Part shown: piece by piece, positions 49,714 to 61,463 of the stretch
How the letters are laid out: each line of letters opens with the position of its first letter
Numbering within the stretch: position 1 is the stretch's first letter
DNA from: Membranipora membranacea
Taxonomy: Eukaryota; Bryozoa; Gymnolaemata; Cheilostomatida; Membraniporidae
Assembly (NCBI GenBank): GCA_914767715.1
Contig: OU612068.1
Coordinates: forward strand, 17,424,001-17,488,000
DNA length: 64,000 nucleotides
Direction of reading: 5' to 3'
Made by a program: the position numbers and the translations under genes
Notes under the pieces: model-generated
Databases searched by the model: none
What the model saw: the letters and a program-made list of their open reading frames with translations, nothing else
Told to the model about the DNA's origin: nothing

Positions 49714-52700
49714 TCAGCTGATGTTTGATTGCCTATAGAATTCATCTTCTAGATGTCTCAGATTGTCTTCTAACATATCAACCTCATCCCATCTTTGGGC
49801 TTGCTTTGCCTGCTTCAGATATCCTCTTATAATATTCATCTGTTGTACCTGCAGAAAGAAAACATATCATAGCAGTAATATATTGTGAATATTGTTTTGT
49901 TGAGAAATGCCCAAAATATCTACAAAATTAATATTGATCCAAACAGGTGTTCCTTCTTTGCATCACTTGATGGCAACTTATTGGCAACTTGACACACTTT
50001 ATCAACAAGGTGGAAACCAATGCTCTACACATCAAATAAATATGAACATGAACTTTCACATCAAGCCTTGATGATAAGCTGCCAATATTTATTTTCACGT
50101 GAGCAGCTAACAAGCAACAGCAAGACCATCTTATTAGATCTTATAAGATCAAGACGGATCTTATTAGATTGCAGCCACATAGTATCACTAACCATAGGAT
50201 CATCATCCTGTACTTGTCTTGTGTCTACTTCACCAGGCTTCCAGCCTTCAACCACTGTATCCTGACTCTGTCTGGCAGCAGACTGCTGAAGCCTGTCAGA
50301 GTTTACTGCTGACGGTGGCTTCCTCATAGCGACCTGAGCCTTCGCTCGCATCTGTAACAATGTCATGCATTGCATGTAATTTGGCAGAATTACAAAATTG
50401 ATCCGTTTGTTGAGCACCAAAACAAGGATTATCCTCCATTTGATATAGAGGGTACAACTCCAAAGCTGTTGTATTAGAAACAAAAGGTGAAAAGGACTAA
50501 AATATGCTATAATATTTTGATGAATTTGCCATTGATAAAATATCAAAGGAAAGACTTTATGCATTTTTGTCTTGTAGAGTATGTCACTCTTAACTAGAAT
50601 GTCAAAAAAATCATAAACAAATGAATTGGTAAATGGATAAAGGAGTGAAGACTGGAGGGTCAGCAAATAGATCATTGAATTAGGTTGTGATCTAGCCTGT
50701 CTTAACAAGCTTTGTTCGGACAAAGCTTGTTCAGACAGGCTAGTTGTGATCAGACAATAAGATCAGTGTACTGACCTGGGTTTCCTCCAGCTCACGTTGT
50801 AACCTCCTCTTTCTCTCCTCTTCTCTCTGGTTTATCAGTATAGTCAGCTCCTCCTGATTGGGAAGGTTTGGTAGAGTAGCTGAGCATTCCTGGTAAAAAC
50901 ACAGCAGGTACAGAATAAGAGTTTATTTACAGAGGAAAATTTTGATTGTTCACAATTATATCTGATGTATGAGCAATTTCTCAGATGTGTCAGTTTTGAG
51001 TGGGTATAGTCCAAAGTGTTGCCGATGTCAAGTGAAATGACACAACATGGTTGTTGCTAAACACACAACGAAGGGCGAGCATTCATTGATACACTCCAGG
51101 GGTTTAAATTTTCCTGACCCTAGATAACATGAGAAAATGTTGTAGGATTCATTTTAAGTACCTGAATGTAGTTGATGGTGTAAGCCCGGACGTTCAGCTG
51201 TAACTTTAATGTCTTGTCACTGATTTCAGATTCATCTTCTGGTTTGAGGTTCATTATACGTTTGCTGACAGTCTCCATTTCATTGTATAATTTGCCTATC
51301 TGCTGCCTCAGAACGCTGGCCCTCTCTAAGCTGTGAGTTGTCTCCCCGGCACTAAGTAAATAATCAGGGATAGACCTTTCTAATTTATGCTTTCCGGTAG
51401 ACAAAGTGGTGTATAATCAAATCGACAATCCCATTTCTACATTCATCGACATCGGAGGCAACGAAATAACCACATAAGTGGCCTGGGTAGGGGAACAAAT
51501 CGATATATGGACCTGGGGAAAGCATATTACTTTGCAAAAACTCAGTTTCTATCACCTAGATGGTTGAATTTGGAGAGAATAAATGATTGCAAGTCCCAGG
51601 GGTTGATGGTATCACACCATACAAATAGCCATGGTTACTCCATATCTAATATATTCAGTCAGAACCAGACTGAAACACATTTTGACCTATTAAATTCTCC
51701 TTACCATATAGAAAATGCCATTTTAGCATACTCTGGTGCGATCTCCTCTGATTTTTGTTTTGATTTGTGAAGTCTCTACAAAAAAAGAGAAATTAATTGC
51801 ATTACATGAAAAATTTCTTCCCATTCATCGTTGTGTCTACCACTGTATTTGGAATCAGATGGGTGTGGTATGCAATAAATAGTATCATTGATGGATCAGC
51901 AGGAGTAAATATAGATAGCTAAGCACTACCACAGGCCCAACCTCTTCGACTCCCAGTAGAAAGTAGCAGGCATATTAGTAGTGAGTAGCAGGCCTGCTAG
52001 ATAGCAACATCGACCCATCCTTTTTGGAGAATGCTTTGATTGATTGCTATCCACTGCTATGTGATTGGTAATGCAGAATAAGTCCCATTATGGGAGCATT
52101 CACGATTGATTGTGGGAGCATTTATGATTGATTTTCAAGCATTCTTGTGTACACCCATTCCCCTACCTCATATAATTCCACTATTGTAGGTTTATAATAT
52201 CTCTGCTCTTCTTTAGATTTGTGAAGTTCCAGCAGTTTCCTACATTTAGAGCACATTCGGAGAGCGGGACCGCTATCCTGAGTACCTATAGAGTTGATAC
52301 TAGAATTGCTTCCTCTTCTCCGAAGAAACGCTGGTTGTGTGACCATAACTTCAGAGCTTGTGGCATTGCTGCAAAACAACTCTGGGAGCAAACAAAACAG
52401 AGTGGAATGACTAAAGAGTAGCAGCAACAAAAAAATAGACAGGCTGATATTTTATTCATATATGCACCCAATCTTCATAGGTATATGTATAGCTAACGAA
52501 GAATTCAACCCAGTTGCGCCTGGTCAAATGGTCAGAAACACAAAATTCTTGGCCTAACTAATGGGTAAAAGTCTAATTGACATTAACATTGCGTCTTTCT
52601 ATTAACTATTGATATTCTTCTTTCAATCAAATGCCGCCTGGTACATTGCATAACATTTAAAAAAAGTTGCATTACACCATACTCTAGCCTTGTCAAGCGG

Positions 52701-55188
52701 CTGCTTTATTTGGTTTTGTTCAAAATAACTGGCCATGGCCTGGCTACTGAAACCAGATGCTGGGACTAAATTAATTTGTTCAATCATTGTATATCTTCAT
52801 CCTACACATTGAGTATCATGAAAACATCATGGGCAACACAATCTGTTGTGTCCAAGCTTCAACCAAGCAGTTACATTGAGGATAGCAATGCTAATGCTGT
52901 GAGGCTGGTTAGTATAAACTTCAGGGAGTAGGCCGATTATGATTGTCTGATTCTGAAATTTAAGATGTAAATATCTTATTACTCTTTATGAATTCAACTT
53001 ACTGCCTTGTGTAAATGGTAAGAACTCTGAACATCTGTCACACATGATACCCCCACAAAGTCTGCAGTGATGCCTCCGACGAGTAAGATTGAATCCCTTA
53101 CCACAGGTAGAGCAGGTTTTCACTAATCTATCCTCTGTCCATGGTACTATTCTTTGTTCAAAGGCTGAAAAAAAGGATCACATCACTTTACTTATTTAGG
53201 AACTACAAACTTTAAAATGCCCTGTAAAATCTACAACCGTAGACAAGGTAGTTCATTGTTTCTTATCAGGGTGTTGTTGAACAATAAAGCAGATAACAAC
53301 ACCGGCGAGCTTGCACTTCTCTTCACTTAGACCAACAGGCTCCCACACTGCATGAAACCAGCAATTATTTCAGTTGATTCAATGCAAACTGTGTGTAGGT
53401 GCCATGATACGAGGGCTCAAATAGCTCAGATATTTTTCAGGGATACAAAATCCCACTCATCATCATTTGAGCCCTCAAACTGCCCTTTGCGTATTTTAAG
53501 TACCCAAAACTCTGTCTGGGTTGCTGGTTGTTACATCACCATACCTTGGTTGGTTGTTAATGGAATGTCACAACAGCGACACGGGCAACAGTTTGAGTAC
53601 GAAAAGGGCAGTTTGAGTTCTAAAATGGTGAGCGTAATGCTGAGAAATCTCACAGCTATTTGATTGAGCCCTTATTTCATGACACCCACACACAGTTTAC
53701 ATGGCATCAACTGAAATACCCTTTGCACTGCCTAACTTTACCTTTTCTTTTAGCACCATCTTCAGGAGCGTCATCAGCTACTAGTTTAGATAATCTTATC
53801 ACTATTTTATTACCCTCGATAACAGCTCTGTCTACCTTAGCATCTCTTATTGACTTGAAATAGTCTGTGAGATTACGGGTTTTACCTGCAAGTCATAAAA
53901 GTTCATAAGACATTCAGTCATTTTCATACAAAATAAGAAAGGCTTGTTGAACTCAATATTTGCAACGACTCCGCTTAGAACTCTCGCTTTTCTAGTGTTT
54001 TTAATAATGTAAATAATTCCCGAAATGTTCACTTATCATCAAGATGGAAAGCAGATTCTAGCAGGTTAAGTTCATACTGCAATGAACGACCCGACAGCGA
54101 TTTTTGTAGATTTGATTAAAAGCCCTTCCCAACAGTTCATGCCATGCATAGAGGACATTTTGGCTGAAAGAGAAGGTCAATTGACACTAAAAGTACCATC
54201 ATGAGGAATTGATTTTCAGTGAAAAACCCGATACAATACCCATCAATCAAAATAATGAGCCTTAAATAGTGCATTCAGGGCCAAGCTTAAATAGGAAGTG
54301 CCTGGTTCTCTGGCAGAGTTACGCACATATCTCGAAGACCCTATTCCAAGGCTCAGGACAAAGAAGTGAAAGCAGTCCCTTTCAAAATAGTAAATTTATG
54401 AACAAAGTACAAGCAACCTGGTACCTAATTACAAGTTTTTCCTCAAATGACGAAAATAAAACGGTTCGACAGGCAGTTACAAACTCATGATGTATCGTAA
54501 AACTATACCATTTGTTGAGTGGCACTTCAATAAGATTTGAAAACTTTCATTTTTCAGCTACTTCATTTGCATGACTGACACATGACATACTCACCTACAT
54601 CCTGAGGCTCGAAATAAACAAGGCCACCAGATTGCCTTGCTGAACTTGCCCTTGGCCTAGATGGCTCTTCTAAGAGATTTGAATCAAGCTCATCATCAAG
54701 AGAGAAAAACTTCTTTGCCTTGCCGAAGAAACCTGACAGAAACAATCTCATCGTTATGAATTCATGATACAGAATCAACAAAAAACCCATCATGACATAT
54801 TTTAAGTCAATCGATTCTTCAATCCTACACATCAAGTTGAGTATCATTCATATTGATATAAGAAAAATATTACTCAAGTTCAGAAATACGCTTTCACCTG
54901 ATTGGTACATAACAAGAGTCATCATTTAAATGGTGAAATATCGTATCAATTCCTAAACCATATGCAAACTAAGGGTATTTCCTTAAGAGGGTGCTTTATC
55001 ATTGGTTAGTCTAGCTCACCTTTGACCTGGTCAAGGACATCACCATCTTTGTTGTCATCACCATGGACATTCTCAAAATGCTGAGCTAGAGAGTTAGAGT
55101 CACCAAAGTCTGTGACACAGATAGGACACAAGAAGCCCTCTCTGTCAATCGGAGATTGTGGCGCTTGCAGTAACACTCTACTAGCCAT
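49714..55188 (-). CDS. RBSN: rabenosyn-5 (RBSN), short form; Rab5 effector with FYVE finger
   Basis: Rabenosyn-5 binds PI3P and Rab GTPases on early endosomes and supports fusion and recycling. Ten exons (5' to 3'): 55020-55188, 54595-54732, 53742-53885, 53003-53164, 52167-52381, 51705-51775, 51162-51351, 50776-50889, 50193-50351 and 49714-49848. They give 498 aa. A C2H2 finger uses Cys21, Cys24, His37 and His42. The FYVE domain spans about 159-250, with WTED, two CxxC pairs, RRRHHCR at 179-185, and a final CSKC after a Ser-rich insert containing RRRGSNSSINS. A coiled-coil region follows (EERKRRLQRELEE). The protein ends with one Rab-binding helical hairpin, MNIIRGYLKQAKQAQRWDEV. Human RBSN (784 aa) continues with NPF motifs for EHD proteins and a second hairpin; neither is seen here. 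Length is near that of the fly protein (about 505 aa, from memory). Confidence 0.93.
50693..50742. repeat. foldback element, tagcctgtc family (9 bp TSD gttgtgatc)
   Basis: A 50 bp hairpin: tagcctgtcttaacaagctt and its partner aagcttgttcagacaggcta around a short loop. An exact 9 bp duplication gttgtgatc lies at 50684-50692 and 50743-50751. It sits in an RBSN intron. Confidence 0.85.
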
Positions 55189-56933
55189 TCTAATCTATCA
55201 TAAATAATAAAGAGTCAATCCGTGATTTGATTGAGGCAGTCATCAGGAAAATATACCACGCCAAGTTCAAGCATCTATCTATCATAATAAAAAACAAAAA
55301 GTAAGCCTAGGTTGTTTGGTCATGTAGTGTAGCCTGCAGATAAGATGCTTGCTATCCTTTTCGCTCATTATGATTTTACAATTGATATCAAGCGGAAGCT
55401 TCTATCCTGACCTTAGTCCATCTTATGATGACCCTGTTGGTTCACAAGGCACCCTTTTTTGGGGCCTTTGAGATAAGTACTGTTAGTATGTATTAACATA
55501 GCCTATCAGCTAAGAAGGCCAAACAAAGCTTGGCAAGACAGGTTAGTATCAACCAGTCAACTGACTGAGCATACATATATTGTCAAGGAGTAAAGAGGAC
55601 TAGGAATCCTTCTTTGATATTATTCATTAAGCATATACACTCAACTGTTCAGGAACACTTGAAATAATGTCTGTTAAGCATAGCATTGTAGAATTCATAA
55701 TGTACAATAATGAACCAATGCTTCCTCTAGCTTTTCAGTAAACAGAGCCACATTGAAACAGATATACAGCAATGAACTCCCAGGGAGTTCATTGTATACA
55801 GTCTGTCACCACAGTCAACTGCAACTCATTCAGTGAATGATAATCATGACCTCAAAACAAGATTGTATTATAAAAAAAGTGAAGAGGAAGGTTTGAACTC
55901 CTGGCAAACTACTAATTGGCCCATAATTCTCAGCAAGTTACCTATTTTACACTAAAATTAAGTAGGTAGCCTATGTAAAATAAAATTACACACAATCTCA
56001 CCCACTCTCTGGAAATCCTGGATTTATAGGAAGACACGCCTCCGGAAATATATTATGGTGATTCAATTTGGGACATTTATACCTGTTTCCGGTATTGAAA
56101 AGCATTGGTGATAAAAGTTGGATTTCCCAGACCACACACAATATACTCAATTTCCTCTCATCACGGTAAGTCCATGTCTGACAACAATTCATGTTTACTT
56201 TCATAGACCAAGAGTAACATAATAGTATTTCTTGCTTAGATAATGACGCTATACTTCCTTTTGGAGTGTGAAGCATTGCACAGGCCAGGGGCTTGTAAGC
56301 ATGACTGGAACGTTGCCTCAGTTCTATATCAACTACGCAGAAACACCACATGACACACCTCAGTGAGGGTGTTTGTCACATGAAGTAGGCTTCCATGTTG
56401 TGTCATATTCCTCTATCAAATCACAGATATATATATATATATATAAGTAGAGTACAAGGTGTTTCAAGTGTAGTTCTTTTTTGTTAGAACTGCCAAAGAC
56501 TGGAACTGTCTACTGCCTGGTTGCCCACTGTTAACAGCCCCTGCCCCGAACCCCGGTTAGATGTAAAGCTGTTCCTTATTGGTTTACCGGTAAATGACCT
56601 GGAAACGTAAAACGATTCATGAGTTTTTAACGTTCCTGAAGTCACGACGCTGAAGTCGGCGCTAGGAGCTAAGAATCATCAGGTGAGACATCAGGTGAGA
56701 CATAATGACTTCTTTCCATAATTATTGTAATCATATCTTATAGATTGGCATTGAAAAGATTCTGGAAGTTTGTCTAATGGGTTGGTCTTGATCAACTTTT
56801 AACTTATAGACTTATCATTATTTGCTAAGCAATCAATTGGAGTCGGTCTCTCTGTCTCGATATATTGTGAGGTTATATCTATATTCATTTTTCTGTTTTG
56901 AAACTTTGTAGTTGCTACAGACATTGTGACATC
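55189..56933. other. intergenic between divergent RBSN and SAMTOR-like gene
   Basis: It should hold the promoters of both divergent genes. Contents: a tagcctgtc-family foldback at 55499-55544, a 25 bp palindrome at 55770-55794 (caatgaactccc and gggagttcattg) and an AT dinucleotide run at about 56427-56446. No gene is recognised. Confidence 0.55.
55499..55544. repeat. foldback element, tagcctgtc family, diverged
   Basis: The ends are tagcctatc and gacaggtta. The flanks gtattaaca (55490-55498) and gtatcaacc (55546-55554) match at 7 of 9 bases, consistent with an aged 9 bp duplication. Confidence 0.55.
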
Positions 56934-59070
56934 ATGTTGTCTAGTACGAGTGGGATTGATACCAAGAAAGATAATAAACAGACTCAGGAGAAACTAGCAA
57001 CAGTTATCAAAACCGTTCATACAAACCTTCGGAAACAATGTCTAAAAGGTAGCAGTTGATTTAAGATGTCATGGAAAGACACGGAATATTGGTGGAGAAT
57101 CACTTTCTTTTTCATGCCATCTAGAAAAAATTGTGACTTACACCCTGCGTCGACCCACAGGAATTCAACACTACAGGAGACTCATTTCATTTGTGCTTGT
57201 TATATACAATTCACTACCGCTACTTCTCAATATCACACCTTATGATAGATGTGATAGCAGCTCGTAAATACTTCTGATCCCTACACCCATGATATTGATA
57301 AATTTCAAGGAAGCATGTTGTCGTTTCACTATAATTTCAGGAATGGATCCCCAAGTTGTATGGGAAAGCCATAAGGCAGATCAAGAAGCTTTGGAGACCT
57401 ACGCATCAGCTATGAAAGAGCTCGCAACAAAGCATTGGCATAGCGCAAAAGGTTTGACATTTACATTTGTTGCAAAGAAATATCTTCAGTCTCAAAAATA
57501 CAGTTTCAGTATACCATATAAGGGTTTTGGCCATTGATTTAACATTCTAAAGCGTACCATGTTCCACTGTAGATCTCATGTAATACATTATGCACCCAAG
57601 ACATCTGTGGTGAAATAGTAGAGCGCTGTAGGAATGTAGCTTCGAATCAATTCCATGGTATATCTTGCTTGCAAGAGAACGGCTTGCCACTTCTGATAAA
57701 ACTCTAACTGCCATGTTTATAGAGACACGTATAGATTGGATACATCGTTTAATTACATCATACTTCTCATCTGATGGCTTCTTACATCGCCTACTTGAGA
57801 AGGATAAGAGGACACTAGTATATCATACAGAACCTAGAAAAATGCCCTCTGAAGAACTAGAGGGGGATGCAGACCCTCATCTACGCTGCTGCAGATCCAT
57901 GTTTGAAAATGAGGCTGAAGTTGAGAATCATCGGAAGGACATGTGTCAAATCATGAAGACTAGACAAGACAGCAATAAAATGTATGATTTTTCGTTATTG
58001 GTAAAGGGGCTTTTCTTGACAATCTACGTGAAATAATTAAAATATTTTTATAAAGTTGATAATGAGGAGTTGCCTCGTCACACATATAAGAAGGACAACT
58101 CCCCTGATATGTCATGCTGCAACTACAGACAAAGCATGTATCTAAATGTCTACCCTATGGGAGTAAATAGCTAGAGTTTAGTTCAGCTAGCTTTGAAATG
58201 ACTTAACAAAAGCTAGCACCAACCAAGCTTTAGCTAACTAAGGTGGGGACTTATTGAAAGTAAAAAGGCTGAGCAAATGTTAGCTAGCAATAAATTGTTC
58301 TGTTTCAAGCAAGTGTGAAAAGGCAACCTTTTCCTCCTGCAAATACTTTACTCCTCTAAGATATTGCATGGCAGTTTCAGTAGTTTGGGTTTTTTATATT
58401 CCTCATTTTCTGTTGAAATCATCTTTATCGGCAAGCTGGATTCCATGAAAATAATTGTGTTAGATGCCTTGAGGTCAACAACACTTTGGCAATTATCCAA
58501 CATTTCTAAAATAAGCTTTTTCAGCATTTTATCTGTTCACTGAATGGTTTCATTGTTACAGATGCTTACCATTAGCTGAAGGAATCAGAGTATTAGATGT
58601 CGGGAGTTGTTATGCCCCTTTTATCTCTCATCCTGAATTCGATTGTCTTGCAATAGACCTTCATCCTGCATCCAAGGTCAGTGGATCAGCAGTAATCATC
58701 TCTCTTTCATTCCAGGGACTGTTGTGTTCACCTTTAACGGATAATAGAGCTGCTCTTTCTATGAAAACTTGCAAAGAAGCTGTTCATTGCCATAACCACT
58801 TTCTTCGCATATTCGATGCAACATGACCGTAAACTTCCCTTACACCTCTTATTATTGTAAGATATTTTCTTAATTCAAACTGTTATATTATAAAAATTCT
58901 CATCCATACTCTGGCCGTGTGTCTATGTGTCTGTGTGATTTTTAAAGCATTACCTTTATGTGTTGTAGGATGTTTTGAAATGTGATTTTATCGAGGTTTC
59001 TACAAGGCTCACCTCAAACACAGAAAGCAGTATGCATGATGGGCAAAAAATTCACTTCTTACCTTCAAAC
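56934..59070 (+). CDS. SAMTOR: SAMTOR/BMT2-like methyltransferase-fold protein, 5' part
   Basis: SAMTOR (BMT2 homologue) is a cytoplasmic S-adenosylmethionine sensor that inhibits mTORC1 through GATOR1/KICSTOR in animals. Five exons are clear: 56934-57048, 57341-57451, 57723-57981, 58562-58676 and 58969-59070. They stay in frame for 234 codons. Matches to the human protein are KLATVIKTVHTNLRKQ at about 20-35, the VWESHKADQEALETYASAMK helix, TRIDWIHRL, then the SAM-binding motif I IRVLDVGSCYAPF with DCLAIDLHPAS, and KCDF in exon 5. The rest of the methyltransferase fold, including the expected SLLLSYFP-like strand and the C-terminal tail, is not found in the remaining window. The last exon ends at a good donor (GTAAGT) in phase 0. 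Either a long intron carries the gene out of view or around the next gene, or it is truncated. Confidence 0.85.
58142..58370 (-). repeat. MITE-like dispersed repeat, copy 3 (inverted)
   Basis: Read on the minus strand it runs from gaggagtaaagtatttgcag to atttactcccatagggta, with tagctagc-type words inside. It matches the copy at 8649-8862 along its length. It lies in intron 3 of the SAMTOR-like gene. Confidence 0.65.
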
Positions 59071-59384
59071 GTAAGTCCTAGTGCTAGAATCTAATTTCTA
59101 TGTAGCTTTTGCTCACCCAAAGCATAACAGCAGTTGTCTCATCACCACAATAAGAAAAAAAAACCTGATGTATAAATAATCAAAATGAATCATTATTGTA
59201 CTTTAGTTACAATAAAAATGAGTTTTATTTTCATTTTAAACTGCTGAGGCTTATCAATAAAAGTTCCGAGAGAACTTGCACTGCATTACAAGGAAAATAG
59301 ATCAAAACATTCTAAACTGATGTTGATAGATTTGTACCAGAAAAATCAGGGGAACTATAGGAAATAGAGGACCAGCAGACAGGG

Positions 59385-59454
59385 TTGTATCTAGGGGTTG
59401 TATCTAGGGGTTGTATCTAGGGGTTGTATCTAGGGGTTGTATCTAGGGGTTGTA
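59385..59454 (+). repeat. 13 bp minisatellite, unit ttgtatctagggg
   Basis: Five perfect tandem units start at 59385, 59398, 59411, 59424 and 59437. A partial sixth unit begins at 59450. Confidence 0.95.
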
Positions 59455-60258
59455 AAGTGGTAGGTCTGAGGTCCATGCGGGAGTTAGAGAGGTGCTGTAG
59501 CTCCCCTACTGCAAGAGATAATTTTTTGGAAATGATTGTCAAAGGGATGCAATCTGGAACATGTTGGCTTAAAGGGGTTTGTAACATAACTAACCCACCC
59601 ACAGGTATCCGAATCGCCTTAGGGAGAAAGTGTTAGAGTTGATTGTCTTTTTTTCATGCCATAGTAAGGACTAGTTATCCCATGGATGAAAATATCCTAG
59701 CAGTACAAATGTATGGTAAGAATAAAATAGATAAAGAGGCATTGTAGGTACAACACAATTTGATCGTATAAAATGACCGTTCTAAATTTTCCCCCTAGAT
59801 GATAAATTGCATCACATAACAGAAATTATAAGCACAATATGATAACCTTAAAAATGATATCCTTTGGACCGAAACTGCTTGTCCTGTTGGAAATGGCTCT
59901 TTGTTGCAGAGAAAATCGTTACATGTCATTGTCATGTCAATTTTCAGGATGACATGGAAAGATCCTATGAAGAAATAATTGATTCATTTATAATAGAAAT
60001 AAAAATAATCGCAACTAAAAAGCAATTTGTTCACACATACTAAAAAATGACTTTTTTAAATGTTCACATGGGTGATCAATTGCATATTAATCAAAAGTTT
60101 GACCGAATTATGCCATTAATACACTTGACTTTTATATATATTATATTATTTATGCATGGTGATAGGCCGATATATTATAGCCCATAAGTTGATCAGAAAA
60201 AATAAGGTTATTACCGTTGCTGGGCTAAAAAACGGTGGCTTATAAAATAAGTAAAATA

Positions 60259-60436
60259 AAAATCAGTTCATCATAGAATGCTGTCTGACCAACTTTTTGA
60301 GACAGCTGAAGTAAATCACTGCACACATGATCACCGTAGGATTGGACTTTGGATACATATTTTAGACACAATACATTTAGATGTACGCTGAGTTTCTCAA
60401 TGTTAAGTTGGGACAGTCTTTCATCATAGTCGTCTG
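60259..60436 (-). CDS. orphan exon-like stretch of unknown family
   Basis: On the minus strand a ccctcacag acceptor-like word is followed by an open stretch with a protein-like composition. It contains DYDERLSQLNIEKLSVHLN, YVSKVQSYGDHVCSDLL and LSQKVGQTAFYDE, which would form amphipathic helices. I recognise no family, and I see no clear donor or partner exons. It could be part of an unrecognised gene, a decayed gene or chance. Confidence 0.25.
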
Positions 60437-60464
60437 TGAGGGATAAAATCATTTTTACTCAGAT

Positions 60465-60547
60465 ATGGGTGCCACACTGGACAGGCAAACGACCGAACAG
60501 ATAGAAGCTCATTGTGCTTCACTGTTGGACCTGATGCAGGACTGCAG
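60465..60547 (+). CDS. orphan first-exon-like stretch, MGATLDRQ
   Basis: ATG 60465 opens MGATLDRQTTEQIEAH and continues through an amphipathic stretch to a possible AG|GTGATC donor at 60548. It begins a few bases after an acceptor-like tttactcag. No family is recognised. It faces the minus-strand exon-like stretch at 60259-60436. Confidence 0.2.
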
Positions 60548-61463
60548 GTGATCATAAAAGCTTTACATGATAATGAAATAAGTTTATTTTTTGATTACAT
60601 GATAAAATTGAATGCAAACATTAGTTACTATAAATGTGGAACAATAAATGATAAATTGAAAATAAAAGTAAAATCTAAACTGATGTGTGTCAGTTGCCTT
60701 TTGGAACTGTTATATATGAACAAAATTTTTATTCGAGCCCGTTCTGCAGAGAAATTCTGGTCATAAACAATGACATGTCCCCATCCCAAAGATATAAATA
60801 CTTTGGTAAATAGGTATGATTATGAACCACATTAGGAAGTTCAACTAAAAATGAAAAATTTAGCCTATATATGTATATATATATCGATTCTATTTTCTGA
60901 TCATGGACATTATGTGGGAGAGGCCATTCACAAACAAAGATGTATAGTAAAACTAATCAAGTGAACTTGTAAAAAAATGATATCGTCAAAGAGGGCTGAT
61001 CTATTGAAAGTCTGGTTATCTGTATTAAGGTAGTGATGAGGTGGGTCTGCAATAAAAATTAGGGGTGTCATCCTTCTCTCTAACCCCTTAGTCAATTATC
61101 AAGTCTTAACTGCACCTGTTCATTTTGTACTTGAATGGTGTAATTACTTCAAAGACTGTGACAATAATATGAGCCAAAATGGTGTCCTTATGGCTGTAAT
61201 TTTGGGGAACCAGAGGGAATTTAAGATTATAGACGGACCAAAGCAAATATAGTCTGCAACTACTTCTGCAGTAGTTATGCAATATTTTGACACGGAAAAA
61301 ACTCATAGCACTGAGTACTTTCTAACACAACACATAATTGTTACCCAGAAGTGCTATGTATTTCTTTTCGGTGGCAAAATAATGCATGACTACTGCAGAA
61401 CTAGCTGCTAGACTATATATTGGTTACATCTTTCTGTACACTTAAATATTGTAGAACATGGTA

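Larger units (their letters stand above)
59071..61463. other. region between SAMTOR exon 5 and the sulfotransferase gene
   Basis: It contains a 13 bp minisatellite (59385-59454) and two opposite-strand stretches at 60240-60547 that look weakly like exons (listed separately). I searched the plus strand by eye for the missing SAMTOR C-terminal exons and did not find them. Confidence 0.45.

Noticed and set aside
50061-50723. 220-codon minus-strand open frame
   Set aside because: It is RBSN exon 9 read through into both flanking introns; only 50193-50351 matches the family and has splice borders.
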